From the NCBI GenBank assembly GCA_000403275.2, contig KE159598.1, positions 1,129,540-1,193,539 of the forward strand: a DNA stretch of 64,000 nucleotides. Direction: 5' to 3'. Below, piece by piece: positions 35,463 through 43,619 of the stretch. The position numbers were made by a program, and so were the translations under genes. Origin of the DNA: Lachnospiraceae bacterium 28-4. Its GTDB lineage: Bacteria; Bacillota; Clostridia; Lachnospirales; Lachnospiraceae. The number at the start of each line of letters is the position of its first letter. Positions within the stretch are counted from its first letter, which is position 1. Under the pieces are notes generated by a model, which did no database searches, was not told where the DNA came from, and saw only the letters and a program-made list of their open reading frames with translations.

Positions 35463-36634
35463 TATTCGATCATTCCCGATTCTTTCACCGCTTTTACAGC
35501 CGCTTGGATCTGTTCCACCGGCATAGTCAGGGCGAAACGGACATGTCCCTTTCCCAGCGAGCCGAAGCTGCTCCCCGGAGTACAGAGTACGCCTGAACGC
35601 TCCATCAGTTCCATGACAAAAGCGACATCATCCGTACCATATTTTTCAGGAATAGCCCCCCACGCAAACATCGTTCCCTCGCTGTCCTTAATATCCCAGC
35701 CGACAGAACGCAGCCCTCCGCAAAGAGCATCTCTTCTCCTCTGATATTCTGCACACTGCGCCTTGATCATATCATCGGGTCCGTTCAGCGCGGCAATGGC
35801 CCCATACTGTACAGGAAAAAAAGTTCCGTAATCGATTTGTGAGCGAAGTTTTTTAAAGTTTGCAATGATTTCTTTATTTCCTACAAGAAAACCCATTCTT
35901 GCCCCCGTATAGTTATAAGATTTGGACAAAGAATAGAATTCCACGCAAACTTCTTTGGCGTCCGGTATGGAAAGAATCGATATGCCTTCCCTTCCATCAT
36001 AAACAATATCGGAATAAGCATTATCGTGAACAATAATGATATTTTTCCGCTTTGCCCAGGGAATCAGTTTTTCATAAAAGCTTTTTGGCGCTGTTTTACA
36101 GATCGGATTCATAGGGTATGACACAATCATAAACTTCACGTTTTCCAGCATTTCATCATCCATTCCGTCCAGATCAGGCAGATAATCGTTTTCCGGCAAT
36201 AAATCATAGGGAATCAACTCTGCATTTGCCAAGGAAGGCCCGATTGCAAAAATAGGATAACCTGGGTTCGGAACAAGTACGCCCTCCCCGGGATCGCACA
36301 GCGACAGCCCGATATGGGTGATTCCTTCCTGAGAACCATAGACGGACATAATTTCTTCCGGCTCCAGGATGACTTTATACCTTTTTCGGAACCTATTTAT
36401 GACCGACTCGGTCAGTTCTGGAAGATCCGCAAGGGAATATTTATAATTTTCCGGTTTTTTGGCCGCTTCCACCAATGCTTCTATAATGTGCCCGGCCGGC
36501 GGAAAATCCGGCGTCCCCACGGAAAGATTGTAGACCGTTCTCCCCTGGGCAAGCAATTCATTCTTTTTTTCATTCAATACTTGAAAGATTCCTTCTTCAA
36601 ATTCTTTCATTCTATCCGCAAATTTCAGTTCCAT
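35462..36634 (-). CDS. PLP-dependent class I/II aminotransferase
   Basis: The start is MELKFADRMKEFEEGIFQVL at 36634 after GGAGAG, giving 390 residues; the frame back to 36691 runs through repeat B. Fold-type I features are clear: NLSVGTPDFPPAGHIIEAL, the cofactor region YGSQEGITHIGLSLCDPGEG, DNAYSDIVYDG with the PLP-binding Asp/Tyr, and the Schiff-base lysine in YSLSKSYNYTGARMGF. It resembles LL-diaminopimelate and related aminotransferases, but the substrate cannot be fixed. The stop codon abuts the palindrome of repeat copy 3, which may act as its 3' end. Confidence 0.85.
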   Translation of the reverse strand: MELKFADRMKEFEEGIFQVLNEKKNELLAQGRTVYNLSVGTPDFPPAGHIIEALVEAAKKPENYKYSLADLPELTESVINRFRKRYKVILEPEEIMSVYGSQEGITHIGLSLCDPGEGVLVPNPGYPIFAIGPSLANAELIPYDLLPENDYLPDLDGMDDEMLENVKFMIVSYPMNPICKTAPKSFYEKLIPWAKRKNIIIVHDNAYSDIVYDGREGISILSIPDAKEVCVEFYSLSKSYNYTGARMGFLVGNKEIIANFKKLRSQIDYGTFFPVQYGAIAALNGPDDMIKAQCAEYQRRRDALCGGLRSVGWDIKDSEGTMFAWGAIPEKYGTDDVAFVMELMERSGVLCTPGSSFGSLGKGHVRFALTMPVEQIQAAVKAVKESGMIE

Positions 36635-36642
36635 TTTTCTCT

Positions 36643-36721
36643 CCATTTCTGCGCTGTTTTTGCCGCAATTATTAAAACAATACATCGGCAAGTTTGTGAA
36701 TGCCGCGAAGATACAAACTTA
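36643..36721 (-). repeat. Family B intergenic repeat, copy 1
   Basis: On the minus strand this unit begins with TAAGTTTGTATCTTCGCGGC and ends with GCGCAGAAATGG just before the aminotransferase ribosome site. It aligns to 39843-39905 over the AAGTTTGT, GCGGCAT, ACAA.CTTGCCGATG and GCGCAGAAATG segments. AAGTTTGT and ACAAACTT within it form an 8-bp inverted repeat. Confidence 0.65.
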
Positions 36722-36732
36722 GGATGCCTTCT

Positions 36733-37419
36733 TTAAAGTATGTCCCATATTTCATTCAGATTTCTGATCTCATAATCGATCTTAACGTCCGAAAGGTTCT
36801 TAAGGCCCGCCGGATTATACCAGCATGTGGCGATTCCGGCATTATTGCCTCCGCGCATATCGCTGCTTAAAGAATCTCCGACGATCACTGCCTTTTCCTT
36901 GCAAAATCCGGGAATCATGGAAAAACATTTTTCAAAAAAATCCTTATGAGGTTTTGGAATTCCGATTTGTTCCGAAACGAAAATACCATCTGTCAGCTGG
37001 TCGAAACCGGAAAGGCGCAGCTTTTTCATCTGTGTAAGGGTGACTCCGTTCGTCACCAGATATTGACGGTATTTTCCCCGAAGTTTTTTTACCAACTCAT
37101 ACGAATCATCCAGATAATAATAAACGCTCCCGAGAGCCTCCGCATATTCCTTCTGGAATGCCCCGGCGTCCATATCTTGTTCGCCGATTTGCTGGAAGAG
37201 CTGCTCAAACCGCTGAACCAAAGCATCCTTTCTATTGATCTCGCCTTTTTCAATCCGCTTCCAGAATCCCTCGTTAATCCGGGAATAAATAGCGACTGTC
37301 TCATCTGACGCCTCTTTGCCGAATTTGCGGAAACAATATCTGACAGCGTAATCCTCCGACTTTTTAAAATCCAGAAGGGTTTGATCCACATCCCATAAAA
37401 TTGTATCAAATTTTGCCAT
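36733..37419 (-). CDS. HAD-superfamily hydrolase, YjjG-like nucleotidase
   Basis: The start is MAKFDTILWDVDQTLLDFKK, giving 228 residues, with GGAGG upstream. HAD motifs are present: DVDQTLLDF (motif I with the nucleophilic Asp), VTNGVTLTQ (II), IPKPHKDFF (III Lys) and AVIVGDSLSSDMRGGNNAGI (IV). The cap-domain pattern resembles YjjG-type pyrimidine nucleotidases that clean up non-canonical nucleoside monophosphates. The exact substrate is inference. It precedes the aminotransferase by about 100 bp that contain repeat B. Confidence 0.85.
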   Translation of the reverse strand: MAKFDTILWDVDQTLLDFKKSEDYAVRYCFRKFGKEASDETVAIYSRINEGFWKRIEKGEINRKDALVQRFEQLFQQIGEQDMDAGAFQKEYAEALGSVYYYLDDSYELVKKLRGKYRQYLVTNGVTLTQMKKLRLSGFDQLTDGIFVSEQIGIPKPHKDFFEKCFSMIPGFCKEKAVIVGDSLSSDMRGGNNAGIATCWYNPAGLKNLSDVKIDYEIRNLNEIWDIL

Positions 37420-37463
37420 TTTTCTATTTTCCTCCATTAGAACATACGCCTGCCGAGTACACC

Positions 37464-37491
37464 GAAAAAGAGTTGGCCCGACGGCCAACTC
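37464..37491 (-). terminator. Intrinsic terminator after the small membrane-protein gene
   Basis: GAGTTGGC (37470-37477) pairs with GCCAACTC (37484-37491) around a 6-base loop, and on the minus strand the stem is followed by TTTTT (37465-37469). It lies 9 bp after the small membrane-protein stop. Confidence 0.85.
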
Positions 37492-37499
37492 ATTAGAAT

Positions 37500-37685
37500 T
37501 TATTTTCCATTATTGATATTGACAGTATCCGGCATTGACGGACCATCCGCCTTCCCTGCTTTTGCATCCGAACTTCTGCTCCATTTTGCTCCAATGATAC
37601 AAGCGATCACTACCAATGCTACAATAATCGCAAATACCAGTAAATAGGAAAAAAAGGAATTAAAAAATAAAATCACATTCGTCAT
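37500..37685 (-). CDS. Small single-pass membrane protein
   Basis: The 61-residue protein has one long hydrophobic helix (about residues 4-32, FFSYLLVFAIIVALVVIACI) and then a short basic and polar tail. It lacks any enzymatic motif. Similar small ORFs are common in Lachnospiraceae and often carry misleading database names. A preceding AGGAGGGG ribosome site and the downstream terminator show it is a real monocistronic gene. Function is unknown. Confidence 0.75.
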   Translation of the reverse strand: MTNVILFFNSFFSYLLVFAIIVALVVIACIIGAKWSRSSDAKAGKADGPSMPDTVNINNGK

Positions 37686-37804
37686 TTTACTACCCCTCCT
37701 GTCCTCTTTCTCATAGCCGAATGTTTTCTACGGTATCTATCATACCACTGTTTCCCTTCCGCCGTCAAGCAGTTGCTTCTCATACACATAGAAATCCCTT
37801 TTCG

Positions 37805-38128
37805 AGAAAGCATGGCGCTTCAAAGAATTCCATGGGGCCGGCTGAAAGAGGGTGCGGCGCGGCTGGGTGGTGGTATTTTCTGTCGTTGCGTTCAATCAGC
37901 AATTTCACTTATGAAATGAGCCAATCATTTAGGGAAAAATCGCATGGACGCGATTTTAGGAAACATAGGGCACGATGCCCGTTGTTTCCGACCCGGTCGG
38001 TTTGATTCCATATCCCCATTTCATTAGTGAAATCTGATTGAAAGCTTCGACGGAAAATACCACCACCCAGCCGCCCCCCGCCCTCTTTCAGCCGGCCCCA
38101 TGGAATTCTTTGAAGCGCCATGCTTTCT
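37805..38128. repeat. 324-bp long inverted-repeat element around repeat copy 2
   Basis: The left arm (about 37805-37920) and right arm (about 38019-38128) are near-perfect reverse complements. The outermost 48 bases match without a mismatch, CGGCTGGGTGGTGGTATTTT also matches, and small mismatched blocks lie between. The arms enclose the family A core, so the whole unit would fold into one long hairpin topped by a branched head. There is no ORF of significance. It lies between the small membrane-protein gene's promoter side and the MutS-like stop. Confidence 0.88.
37885..38035 (+). repeat. Structured intergenic repeat, family A copy 2
   Basis: This copy matches 8040-8192 with the same end palindromes. 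Its three stems are AAATCGC/GCGATTT (37937-37943 with 37950-37956), GGAAAC/GTTTCC (37959-37964 with 37984-37989) and GGGCA/TGCCC (37968-37972 with 37976-37980). Each differs from copy 1 by paired substitutions that keep the pairing, and the loop CGA of the innermost stem is identical. Confidence 0.82.
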
Positions 38129-38155
38129 TTAAAAAGGATCTCTATGCTGCATTTT

Positions 38156-39835
38156 CTACCAACTTCCTTTTTCTAAAAAGTTTTCTGCCATTTCTTCCGC
38201 TTCCCGTATAATTGTATCGTCATATCCCATCACGCCAAGCAGTTTGATAGCATTTCTTGTGGCAGCTCTGCCTTTTAGGAGACGGTAATGAAATACTACA
38301 TCGTTGTCTATGATTTCTTCTTCAAAATGATAATTATTGTAATAGCGTTCCAACAAATGCGTTAGTTCGATATCATGGGTGGCGGCAAAGCAAAGTACCG
38401 ATGAGCGGGCGAGGCTTTTTAAGATCTGTGTAGAAGCCGCGATGCGTTCCACGGTATTCGTTCCTCTTAATACCTCATCCACGAAACAAAGCACCGGATT
38501 TCCATTTTCCCCGATCTGATTTAAAATCCGTTTTAAAGATTTGATCTCCACGATATAATAGCTGTCGCCTCCCGCCAGATCATCCCGCAAGGCCATGGAT
38601 GACATGATCCGGTACAAGCCGGCATGATAATGATCCGCCATACAAGTATGTATGGTTTGCGCAAGGATGGCGTTTACCGCAACGGTTTTTAAAAAAGTGG
38701 ATTTTCCTGAGGCGTTAGAACCCGTTATGAGTACCCCTTTTTCTGTTAAAATACTGTTTTTCACCGGTTTTTCCAATAACGGATGGTACAAATTCCCGGC
38801 TTTGATCCCTCTCCTCTTATCAAATTCCGGAATGCAGTACTTTTCTAAAGAGGTGCGGAAAGCGCCAATAGCTGCCATTGCTTCCATATATCCTATAATA
38901 GTCAGCATACGGTCTATGACTTCCTTATTTTTTCGGACTTCTGACAGCATCGAATTGAATTTGATCAGATCCAGGTGCAACGCCATCCTCAGATAATCCA
39001 AGAGGATCTCCAGCGGATTGCCCGATGCGCTCATTCTGGAAGAAGACATTACGATATAAGAGCCGGTTTTAAAGCTTCCCATTTTTTTCCTGCATTTTTT
39101 CAGCTCTTCCATCTCTTTTTCGAAGGCCCGGGCCGGAAGTTTTTCCATTTTTTCCACATTTCCTATCAGCCTTAAGATATATCCAAAACTGGTAATATAG
39201 GGATCGATCTCGTTTTTATCTTTAAAATAAGAAGTAATATTGTACATCAGGGTGATAATCAGAAGGAGGATACCGTACTGAACGGAAAAAAACAGAAAAC
39301 CAAGGGCTGCCACAATAGCCAGGTTCCCCAGATAATGTTTCCAGTTATTCCTCTCTCCCAGCAGATCCAGGTAATTCAAATAATTATAGATCGAATATTT
39401 TCCCGTCTTCCCTATTTCAGCAAATAAAGTCTGGTATGCGACTCTGTCCTCTTTATTTTGCATAAAATAAGCAATATGTTTCTCCATCGCTTCCAATCCC
39501 GTATCGTCCTGCACCGGAGTACGGAGCAGATAATAAAGGTATTCTTCTCCTGCTGCAGAATAAGTATAATTCATTCGCTGGAAGACTTCATCCATATTCA
39601 GGTCATTCCATGTAATATCATCGATATGAAAGCCTTCATTTTCATGCGCCTTGTAATAACTGGCGATTTTTATCAGTTCTTCTTCCTTATATTCTTCGCG
39701 TTTTGGCAGTTCCCCATAATGATCCTTGAGCCAAAGAACAAAATTCTTCTTTCTTTTCTGTTCATCCCAAAATCCTTTCAGCATGATCAGGACGATTATG
39801 GCAAAAATCACTCCGGCAAATATGATATATTCCAT
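38156..39835 (-). CDS. Membrane-anchored MutS-like ATPase
   Basis: The 559-residue protein starts MEYIIFAGVIFAIIVLIMLK with an N-terminal membrane helix, and a hydrophobic pair lies near residues 170-205. A MutS-type core/lever region leads to the ATPase domain: Walker A ITGSNASGKSTFLKTVAVN near residue 370, DDLAGGDSYYIVEIKSLKRI, Walker B VLCFVDEVLRGTNTVERIA and the ATHDIEL switch. It lacks mismatch-recognition and connector domains, so it is not mismatch repair MutS. This membrane-associated MutS-related family is common in Firmicutes and Bacteroidetes and its role is unknown. The ATG follows GAGG within repeat B's conserved end. Confidence 0.85.
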   Translation of the reverse strand: MEYIIFAGVIFAIIVLIMLKGFWDEQKRKKNFVLWLKDHYGELPKREEYKEEELIKIASYYKAHENEGFHIDDITWNDLNMDEVFQRMNYTYSAAGEEYLYYLLRTPVQDDTGLEAMEKHIAYFMQNKEDRVAYQTLFAEIGKTGKYSIYNYLNYLDLLGERNNWKHYLGNLAIVAALGFLFFSVQYGILLLIITLMYNITSYFKDKNEIDPYITSFGYILRLIGNVEKMEKLPARAFEKEMEELKKCRKKMGSFKTGSYIVMSSSRMSASGNPLEILLDYLRMALHLDLIKFNSMLSEVRKNKEVIDRMLTIIGYMEAMAAIGAFRTSLEKYCIPEFDKRRGIKAGNLYHPLLEKPVKNSILTEKGVLITGSNASGKSTFLKTVAVNAILAQTIHTCMADHYHAGLYRIMSSMALRDDLAGGDSYYIVEIKSLKRILNQIGENGNPVLCFVDEVLRGTNTVERIAASTQILKSLARSSVLCFAATHDIELTHLLERYYNNYHFEEEIIDNDVVFHYRLLKGRAATRNAIKLLGVMGYDDTIIREAEEMAENFLEKGSW

Positions 39836-39842
39836 CTTTCAC

Positions 39843-39905
39843 CTCATTTCTGCGCGGCCAGCGCATCGGCAAGCTTGTCGATGCCGCACGGACACAAACT
39901 TGAGT
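39843..39905 (-). repeat. Family B intergenic repeat, copy 2
   Basis: On the minus strand this reads CTCAAGTTTGTGTCCGTGCG through a GCATCG/CGATGC stem to GCGCAGAAATGAGG, the last bases forming the ribosome site of the MutS-like gene. It aligns with 36643-36721. The conserved tail also occurs alone before the DUF512 gene at 53883-53896. Confidence 0.7.
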
Positions 39906-39906
39906 C

Positions 39907-40617
39907 TTATAACTCCCATTCTGTTCTGTCGGTCTCCATGATTCGTTCTTTATATCTTTTTCCTACCGACGTTGTTTTATATTTTCCGATATATTCATAT
40001 TTTTCCCACATATGCATGGGAAAAACCATATCCGCGGCCGTATGCTCCAAAAAGTAATCCATCCCCCATCCATATGCTTTTCCCAGCCTTGGATCCAGCG
40101 GCACAAAAGCCGCGTCAAAATGCATGCCCTGGATGGCATCTATTTCTTTTTTATAATCCTTTTCCATATTTTCATTCCACGGGTAAGGTTCTCCCTCCCA
40201 ATGCCACCAGTTCAGATCACCGGCATGGTAAAAACGGTATCCTTCCGCACAAACAATAAATGCGACTCCGGCATCGGTAGAACGAAGAGAACGTATCTCC
40301 AGGCCTTCCAAAGAGATGCTTTTATTTTTTTCCACCTTCGTAATCTGGCCGAGGACGGACGGATCAATTCGGTTTCTTTCCAAATATTTCTCATTCAGCT
40401 TAATATCGCTGCCAAGGAAAAAATGTACCTTCGGATACTTTTTCACCAGATCAAATATTTTTAACTGGAAATGATCCTGATGTTTATGGGATGCAAAAAT
40501 ATAAATTTTTTTCCCTTTGTCCCATAGCGGGAGTTCCCCTTTATAATAATCGAACAGTAATACACATGTATTCAGTTCTATTGCAAAACCGCTATGATAA
40601 ATATAAGTGATCTTCAT
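39907..40617 (-). CDS. Metallo-beta-lactamase-fold hydrolase
   Basis: The 236-residue protein opens MKITYIYHSGFAIELNTCVL with the fold's first strand motif and has ASHKHQDHFQ, the HxHxDH metal site, near residue 45; FYHAGDLNWWHW supplies the later His and Asp, and VFPMHMWEKYEYI the last His. It resembles UlaG-like or metal-dependent hydrolases of unknown substrate. It lies directly upstream of the MutS-like gene and is separated from it by repeat B copy 2. Confidence 0.82.
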   Translation of the reverse strand: MKITYIYHSGFAIELNTCVLLFDYYKGELPLWDKGKKIYIFASHKHQDHFQLKIFDLVKKYPKVHFFLGSDIKLNEKYLERNRIDPSVLGQITKVEKNKSISLEGLEIRSLRSTDAGVAFIVCAEGYRFYHAGDLNWWHWEGEPYPWNENMEKDYKKEIDAIQGMHFDAAFVPLDPRLGKAYGWGMDYFLEHTAADMVFPMHMWEKYEYIGKYKTTSVGKRYKERIMETDRTEWEL

Positions 40618-40639
40618 ATCTTTTCCCTGTTGAAAAGCA

Positions 40640-40683
40640 GGAAGCGTTCATTCCATAAATAGATCCACGGAATGAATGCTTCC
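40640..40683 (-). terminator. Terminator after the NCS2 permease gene
   Basis: GGAAGCGTTCATTCC (40640-40654) and GGAATGAATGCTTCC (40669-40683) form a 15-bp stem with one mismatch and a 14-base loop. On the minus strand the stem is followed by TGCTTTTC. The T run is short, so strength is uncertain. Confidence 0.65.
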
Positions 40684-40712
40684 CTTTCGTTGATGGTAAC
40701 GGCAATTTTATT

Positions 40713-42083
40713 TTATAAGAAAATATACTTTAATATAAATAATACGGTAAGCACATACATTAATACGCTGACTTTCTTTTCCTTCGCTTTACCGGATACC
40801 AGGCTGACAATCGTCCATGAAATCACACCGATCGCGATGCCTTCGGAAATGCTGTATGCCAACGGCATAGCGATAATGCAAAGGAATGCAGGAATCGCAT
40901 CCGTCATATCGTTAAAATCGATTTTTACCACGGACCCCATCATGTAGAAACCAACGATGACCAACGCGGGAGCCGTTGCAAAAGACGGTATGGTCAGGAA
41001 TAAGGGTGAGAAAATCAGGGCAAGCAGGAACAAAAGCCCTGTTACAACAGCCGTAAGTCCTGTTCTTCCGCCCTCGGTTACGCCCGAAGCGCTTTCCACA
41101 TAAGTTGTTGTAGTGGATGTGCCGAATACGGCACCGACACTGGTCGCAACCGCATCCGCCAGAAGCGCTCCTTTGATTCTCGGAAGTTTTCCATCCTTAT
41201 CGAGCATATTCGCCTTGGAAGAAACGCCGATCAGAGTACCCAGTGTATCGAACAGATCGACAAACAGGAAGGAAAACATAATCACGATGAAATCCAATAC
41301 ATTAATGGAAGAAAAATCGGCTTTAAATACCTGGCCGAACGTATTGCCGATCGAAGAAAAATCAAAACTTACGATGGCATGCGGGATGGTGGAAAACCAG
41401 CCGGCATCCGGATTGGGCACATACAGTCCCAGTAATTCGCAGATAATGCCGAGTACCCAAGTGGCAACGATGCCAAGAAGGATTCCGCCTTTTACATTTT
41501 TTATTAAAAGAACTGCTGTAATCAGAATGCCGATAATCGCCAGCAATGCGGTAATACCCACTGTAGAGAATTCTTCCCCTGCAAATTTCTGGTATGTCAG
41601 CAAAGTCGAATCGTCATTAACAATCACTTTTGCATTCTGAAGGCCGATAAATGCAATAAACAGGCCGATACCAACGCTTACTGCGGATTTCAATGTCATA
41701 GGGATCGCATTAAAGATTGCCTCGCGCACATTTGTCAAAGACAATACGATAAAAATCAAACCTTCTACAAAAACTGCCAGCAGAGCGATCTGCCAGGAAT
41801 AACCATTCTGCAATACTACCGTAAAAGCAAAATAGGCGTTTAAGCCCATGCCGGGAGCTAATGCAAACGGATAGTTTGCCAAAAGCGCCATCAGCAAAGT
41901 ACCCACAAAAGAAGCCAGCGCCGTTGCTATCAGCACCGCATTGGCATCCATTCCCGCAGCGGAAAGGATACTGGGGTTTACTGCAAGAATATAAGCCATT
42001 GTCATGAAGGTAGTCACACCGGCCATTACTTCGGTCTTCATGTCTGTCTTATTTTCTTTCAATCTGAAAAATTGTTCCAACAT
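40713..42083 (-). CDS. NCS2 family purine permease (guanine/hypoxanthine type)
   Basis: The 456-residue integral membrane protein has 12-14 hydrophobic segments and NCS2 AzgA-type markers: TEVMAGVTTFMTMAYILAVN at the start, FALAPGMGLNAYFAF near residue 75, SVGIGLFIAFIGLQNAKVI, and GTSTTTTYVESASGVTEGGR near residue 320 in the substrate region. PbuG/PbuO-like transporters import hypoxanthine and guanine with protons. It is the last gene of a purine-salvage run with a nucleoside phosphorylase and an amidohydrolase. AAGGAG precedes the ATG. No purine riboswitch was recognised in its 77-bp leader. Confidence 0.9.
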   Translation of the reverse strand: MLEQFFRLKENKTDMKTEVMAGVTTFMTMAYILAVNPSILSAAGMDANAVLIATALASFVGTLLMALLANYPFALAPGMGLNAYFAFTVVLQNGYSWQIALLAVFVEGLIFIVLSLTNVREAIFNAIPMTLKSAVSVGIGLFIAFIGLQNAKVIVNDDSTLLTYQKFAGEEFSTVGITALLAIIGILITAVLLIKNVKGGILLGIVATWVLGIICELLGLYVPNPDAGWFSTIPHAIVSFDFSSIGNTFGQVFKADFSSINVLDFIVIMFSFLFVDLFDTLGTLIGVSSKANMLDKDGKLPRIKGALLADAVATSVGAVFGTSTTTTYVESASGVTEGGRTGLTAVVTGLLFLLALIFSPLFLTIPSFATAPALVIVGFYMMGSVVKIDFNDMTDAIPAFLCIIAMPLAYSISEGIAIGVISWTIVSLVSGKAKEKKVSVLMYVLTVLFILKYIFL

Positions 42084-42129
42084 ATCTCCTTGTACCTCCT
42101 AAGATAAAAAAATTATGTGATATTTATTG

Positions 42130-42157
42130 AAAAGCAAAATTAAAAATCGAATTTTGC
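42130..42157 (-). terminator. Weak terminator between the amidohydrolase and permease genes
   Basis: GCAAAATT (42134-42141) and AATTTTGC (42150-42157) form an AT-rich 8-bp stem followed on the minus strand by TTTTC. It may partly uncouple the permease from the upstream genes. Confidence 0.5.
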
Positions 42158-42160
42158 TGG

Positions 42161-43477
42161 TCAATCTTTCACCCGGCCTATGATCTCATTGGCTTTCCGG
42201 TAAATATTTTCCGGGTCTTCCGAAAGTAGGAATTTCCCATCCCGATATAGAATTTTTCCATGGATCATCGTCATTTTTACATTCTGTTTACTGCCGCTGT
42301 ATACAATATTTTTCGCAATATGGTTCAACGGCTGCATATTCGGCATATGCAGGTCTATCATAATCAAATCGGCCAGCTTGTCCTTCGCCAGCGTGTCGGC
42401 ATCCCACAGACGCATCGCTTTTGCCCCGTTTACCGTAGCCATTTTCAGGACTTCCATGGCATCCACCGCCGCCGCATCCCTGTTTTTCAGCTTGGCCAGA
42501 CCTGTTACGAGGAACATTTCGCGGAACATATCCAGACAGTTGTTGCTGGCCGGCCCGTCCGTACCGATCGCTACATTTAATCCTTCTTCCAGGAAACTGC
42601 TGACCGGTGCGATTCCGCTGGCCAATTTGGTATTGGAGCCGGGGTTGGTAATTACGCTGACATTTCTTTCCTTAAAAAGCTTCATTTCTTCCTTTGTCAG
42701 CCATACGCCGTGGTAAACGCCTCCTCCGTATGCAAACATGCCAAGGGAATCGAGGAACATGCCGGGGGTCATTCCATAACGTTCCCTGCATCCCTCTACT
42801 TCCGATTCCGTTTCCGACAGATGGACATAAATGGGCGCTTTTTTTCGTGATGCAAATTCGGCAATCTCCTCCATCAGTTCTTTCGAACATGTATATTCCG
42901 CATGGAAACCGGGCAGGAAGGAAAGAAGCGGATGTTTTCCATTCAATTCTTCATACCATTTTTCCAAAAGTTCCATGGACTGGCTGAAATTATTCACGCC
43001 TCCCGTCTGCACGCAGCGCATGCCCATCTCCGCACAGGCCTTTCCAATGCTTTCCGGCGTAAGGTACATATCGAAAATAGAAGTGATCCCGCTGGTCAGA
43101 TATTCCAAAACGGCCAGCTTGGTCAGATGATAAATATCCTCTTCCGAGAGTTTTGCTTCGATCGGAAATACTTGTTCGTTCAGCCAGTCATGCAAAGGGA
43201 GATCGTCCGCATAGGAACGGAGCAAAGTCATTCCTGAATGGGTGTGGGCATTTTTAAATCCCGGCATCAACAGGTTTCCCTGGCAGTCGATTTCTTCATC
43301 CCAAAGGATGTCCTCTTTTACGGAACAACCAAAGAATGCACAGGATTCTGAGACGTCCTGGACACTGCCGTCGCCCACATACCGTATCCGTTCATCCTTG
43401 ATCCAAACTTCCCCTTCAAAAATAGACCTGTTTTCTTCCATTGTCAATAGCAACGCATGGTAAAGCCGAATATTCAT
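42161..43477 (-). CDS. Amidohydrolase, MTA/SAH deaminase-like (MtaD family)
   Basis: The 438-residue metal-dependent deaminase has GFKNAHTHSGMTLLRSYADD (first metal His pair), LPGFHAEYTCSKELM, PIYVHLSETESEVE and IGTDGPASNNCLDMFREM (metal Asp), followed by the C-terminal beta-sandwich KLADLIMIDL. This is the pattern of 5-methylthioadenosine/S-adenosylhomocysteine deaminases, though guanine or other N-heterocycle deamination cannot be excluded. Its purine-salvage neighbours support an adenine-nucleoside substrate. The ATG follows AAGGAGG. Confidence 0.85.
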   Translation of the reverse strand: MNIRLYHALLLTMEENRSIFEGEVWIKDERIRYVGDGSVQDVSESCAFFGCSVKEDILWDEEIDCQGNLLMPGFKNAHTHSGMTLLRSYADDLPLHDWLNEQVFPIEAKLSEEDIYHLTKLAVLEYLTSGITSIFDMYLTPESIGKACAEMGMRCVQTGGVNNFSQSMELLEKWYEELNGKHPLLSFLPGFHAEYTCSKELMEEIAEFASRKKAPIYVHLSETESEVEGCRERYGMTPGMFLDSLGMFAYGGGVYHGVWLTKEEMKLFKERNVSVITNPGSNTKLASGIAPVSSFLEEGLNVAIGTDGPASNNCLDMFREMFLVTGLAKLKNRDAAAVDAMEVLKMATVNGAKAMRLWDADTLAKDKLADLIMIDLHMPNMQPLNHIAKNIVYSGSKQNVKMTMIHGKILYRDGKFLLSEDPENIYRKANEIIGRVKD

Positions 43478-43534
43478 AGATGTATTTCCTCCTTATTTTT
43501 CTTTCCGTATCAGGCGATCCTTAGAATAGTAATT

Positions 43535-43591
43535 GCGGCAAATGATCGTTTTCCTTCGCATCTATGCGCAGTGACACGATCCATATGCCGC
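43535..43591 (-). repeat. Hairpin in the leader of the amidohydrolase gene
   Basis: GCGGCA (43535-43540) pairs with TGCCGC (43586-43591), and inside it GATCGT pairs with ACGATC. The structure lies between the nucleoside phosphorylase and amidohydrolase genes. No T run follows, so it is not an obvious terminator; it may be a processing or stability element. Confidence 0.5.
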
Positions 43592-43619
43592 ATTCTCTAT
43601 GTTACAGCTGCTATATTTT

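Noticed and set aside
42084-42160. Purine riboswitch before the NCS2 permease
   Set aside because: The 77-bp gap holds only an AT-rich terminator-like stem and the ribosome site; no three-way-junction consensus is visible.
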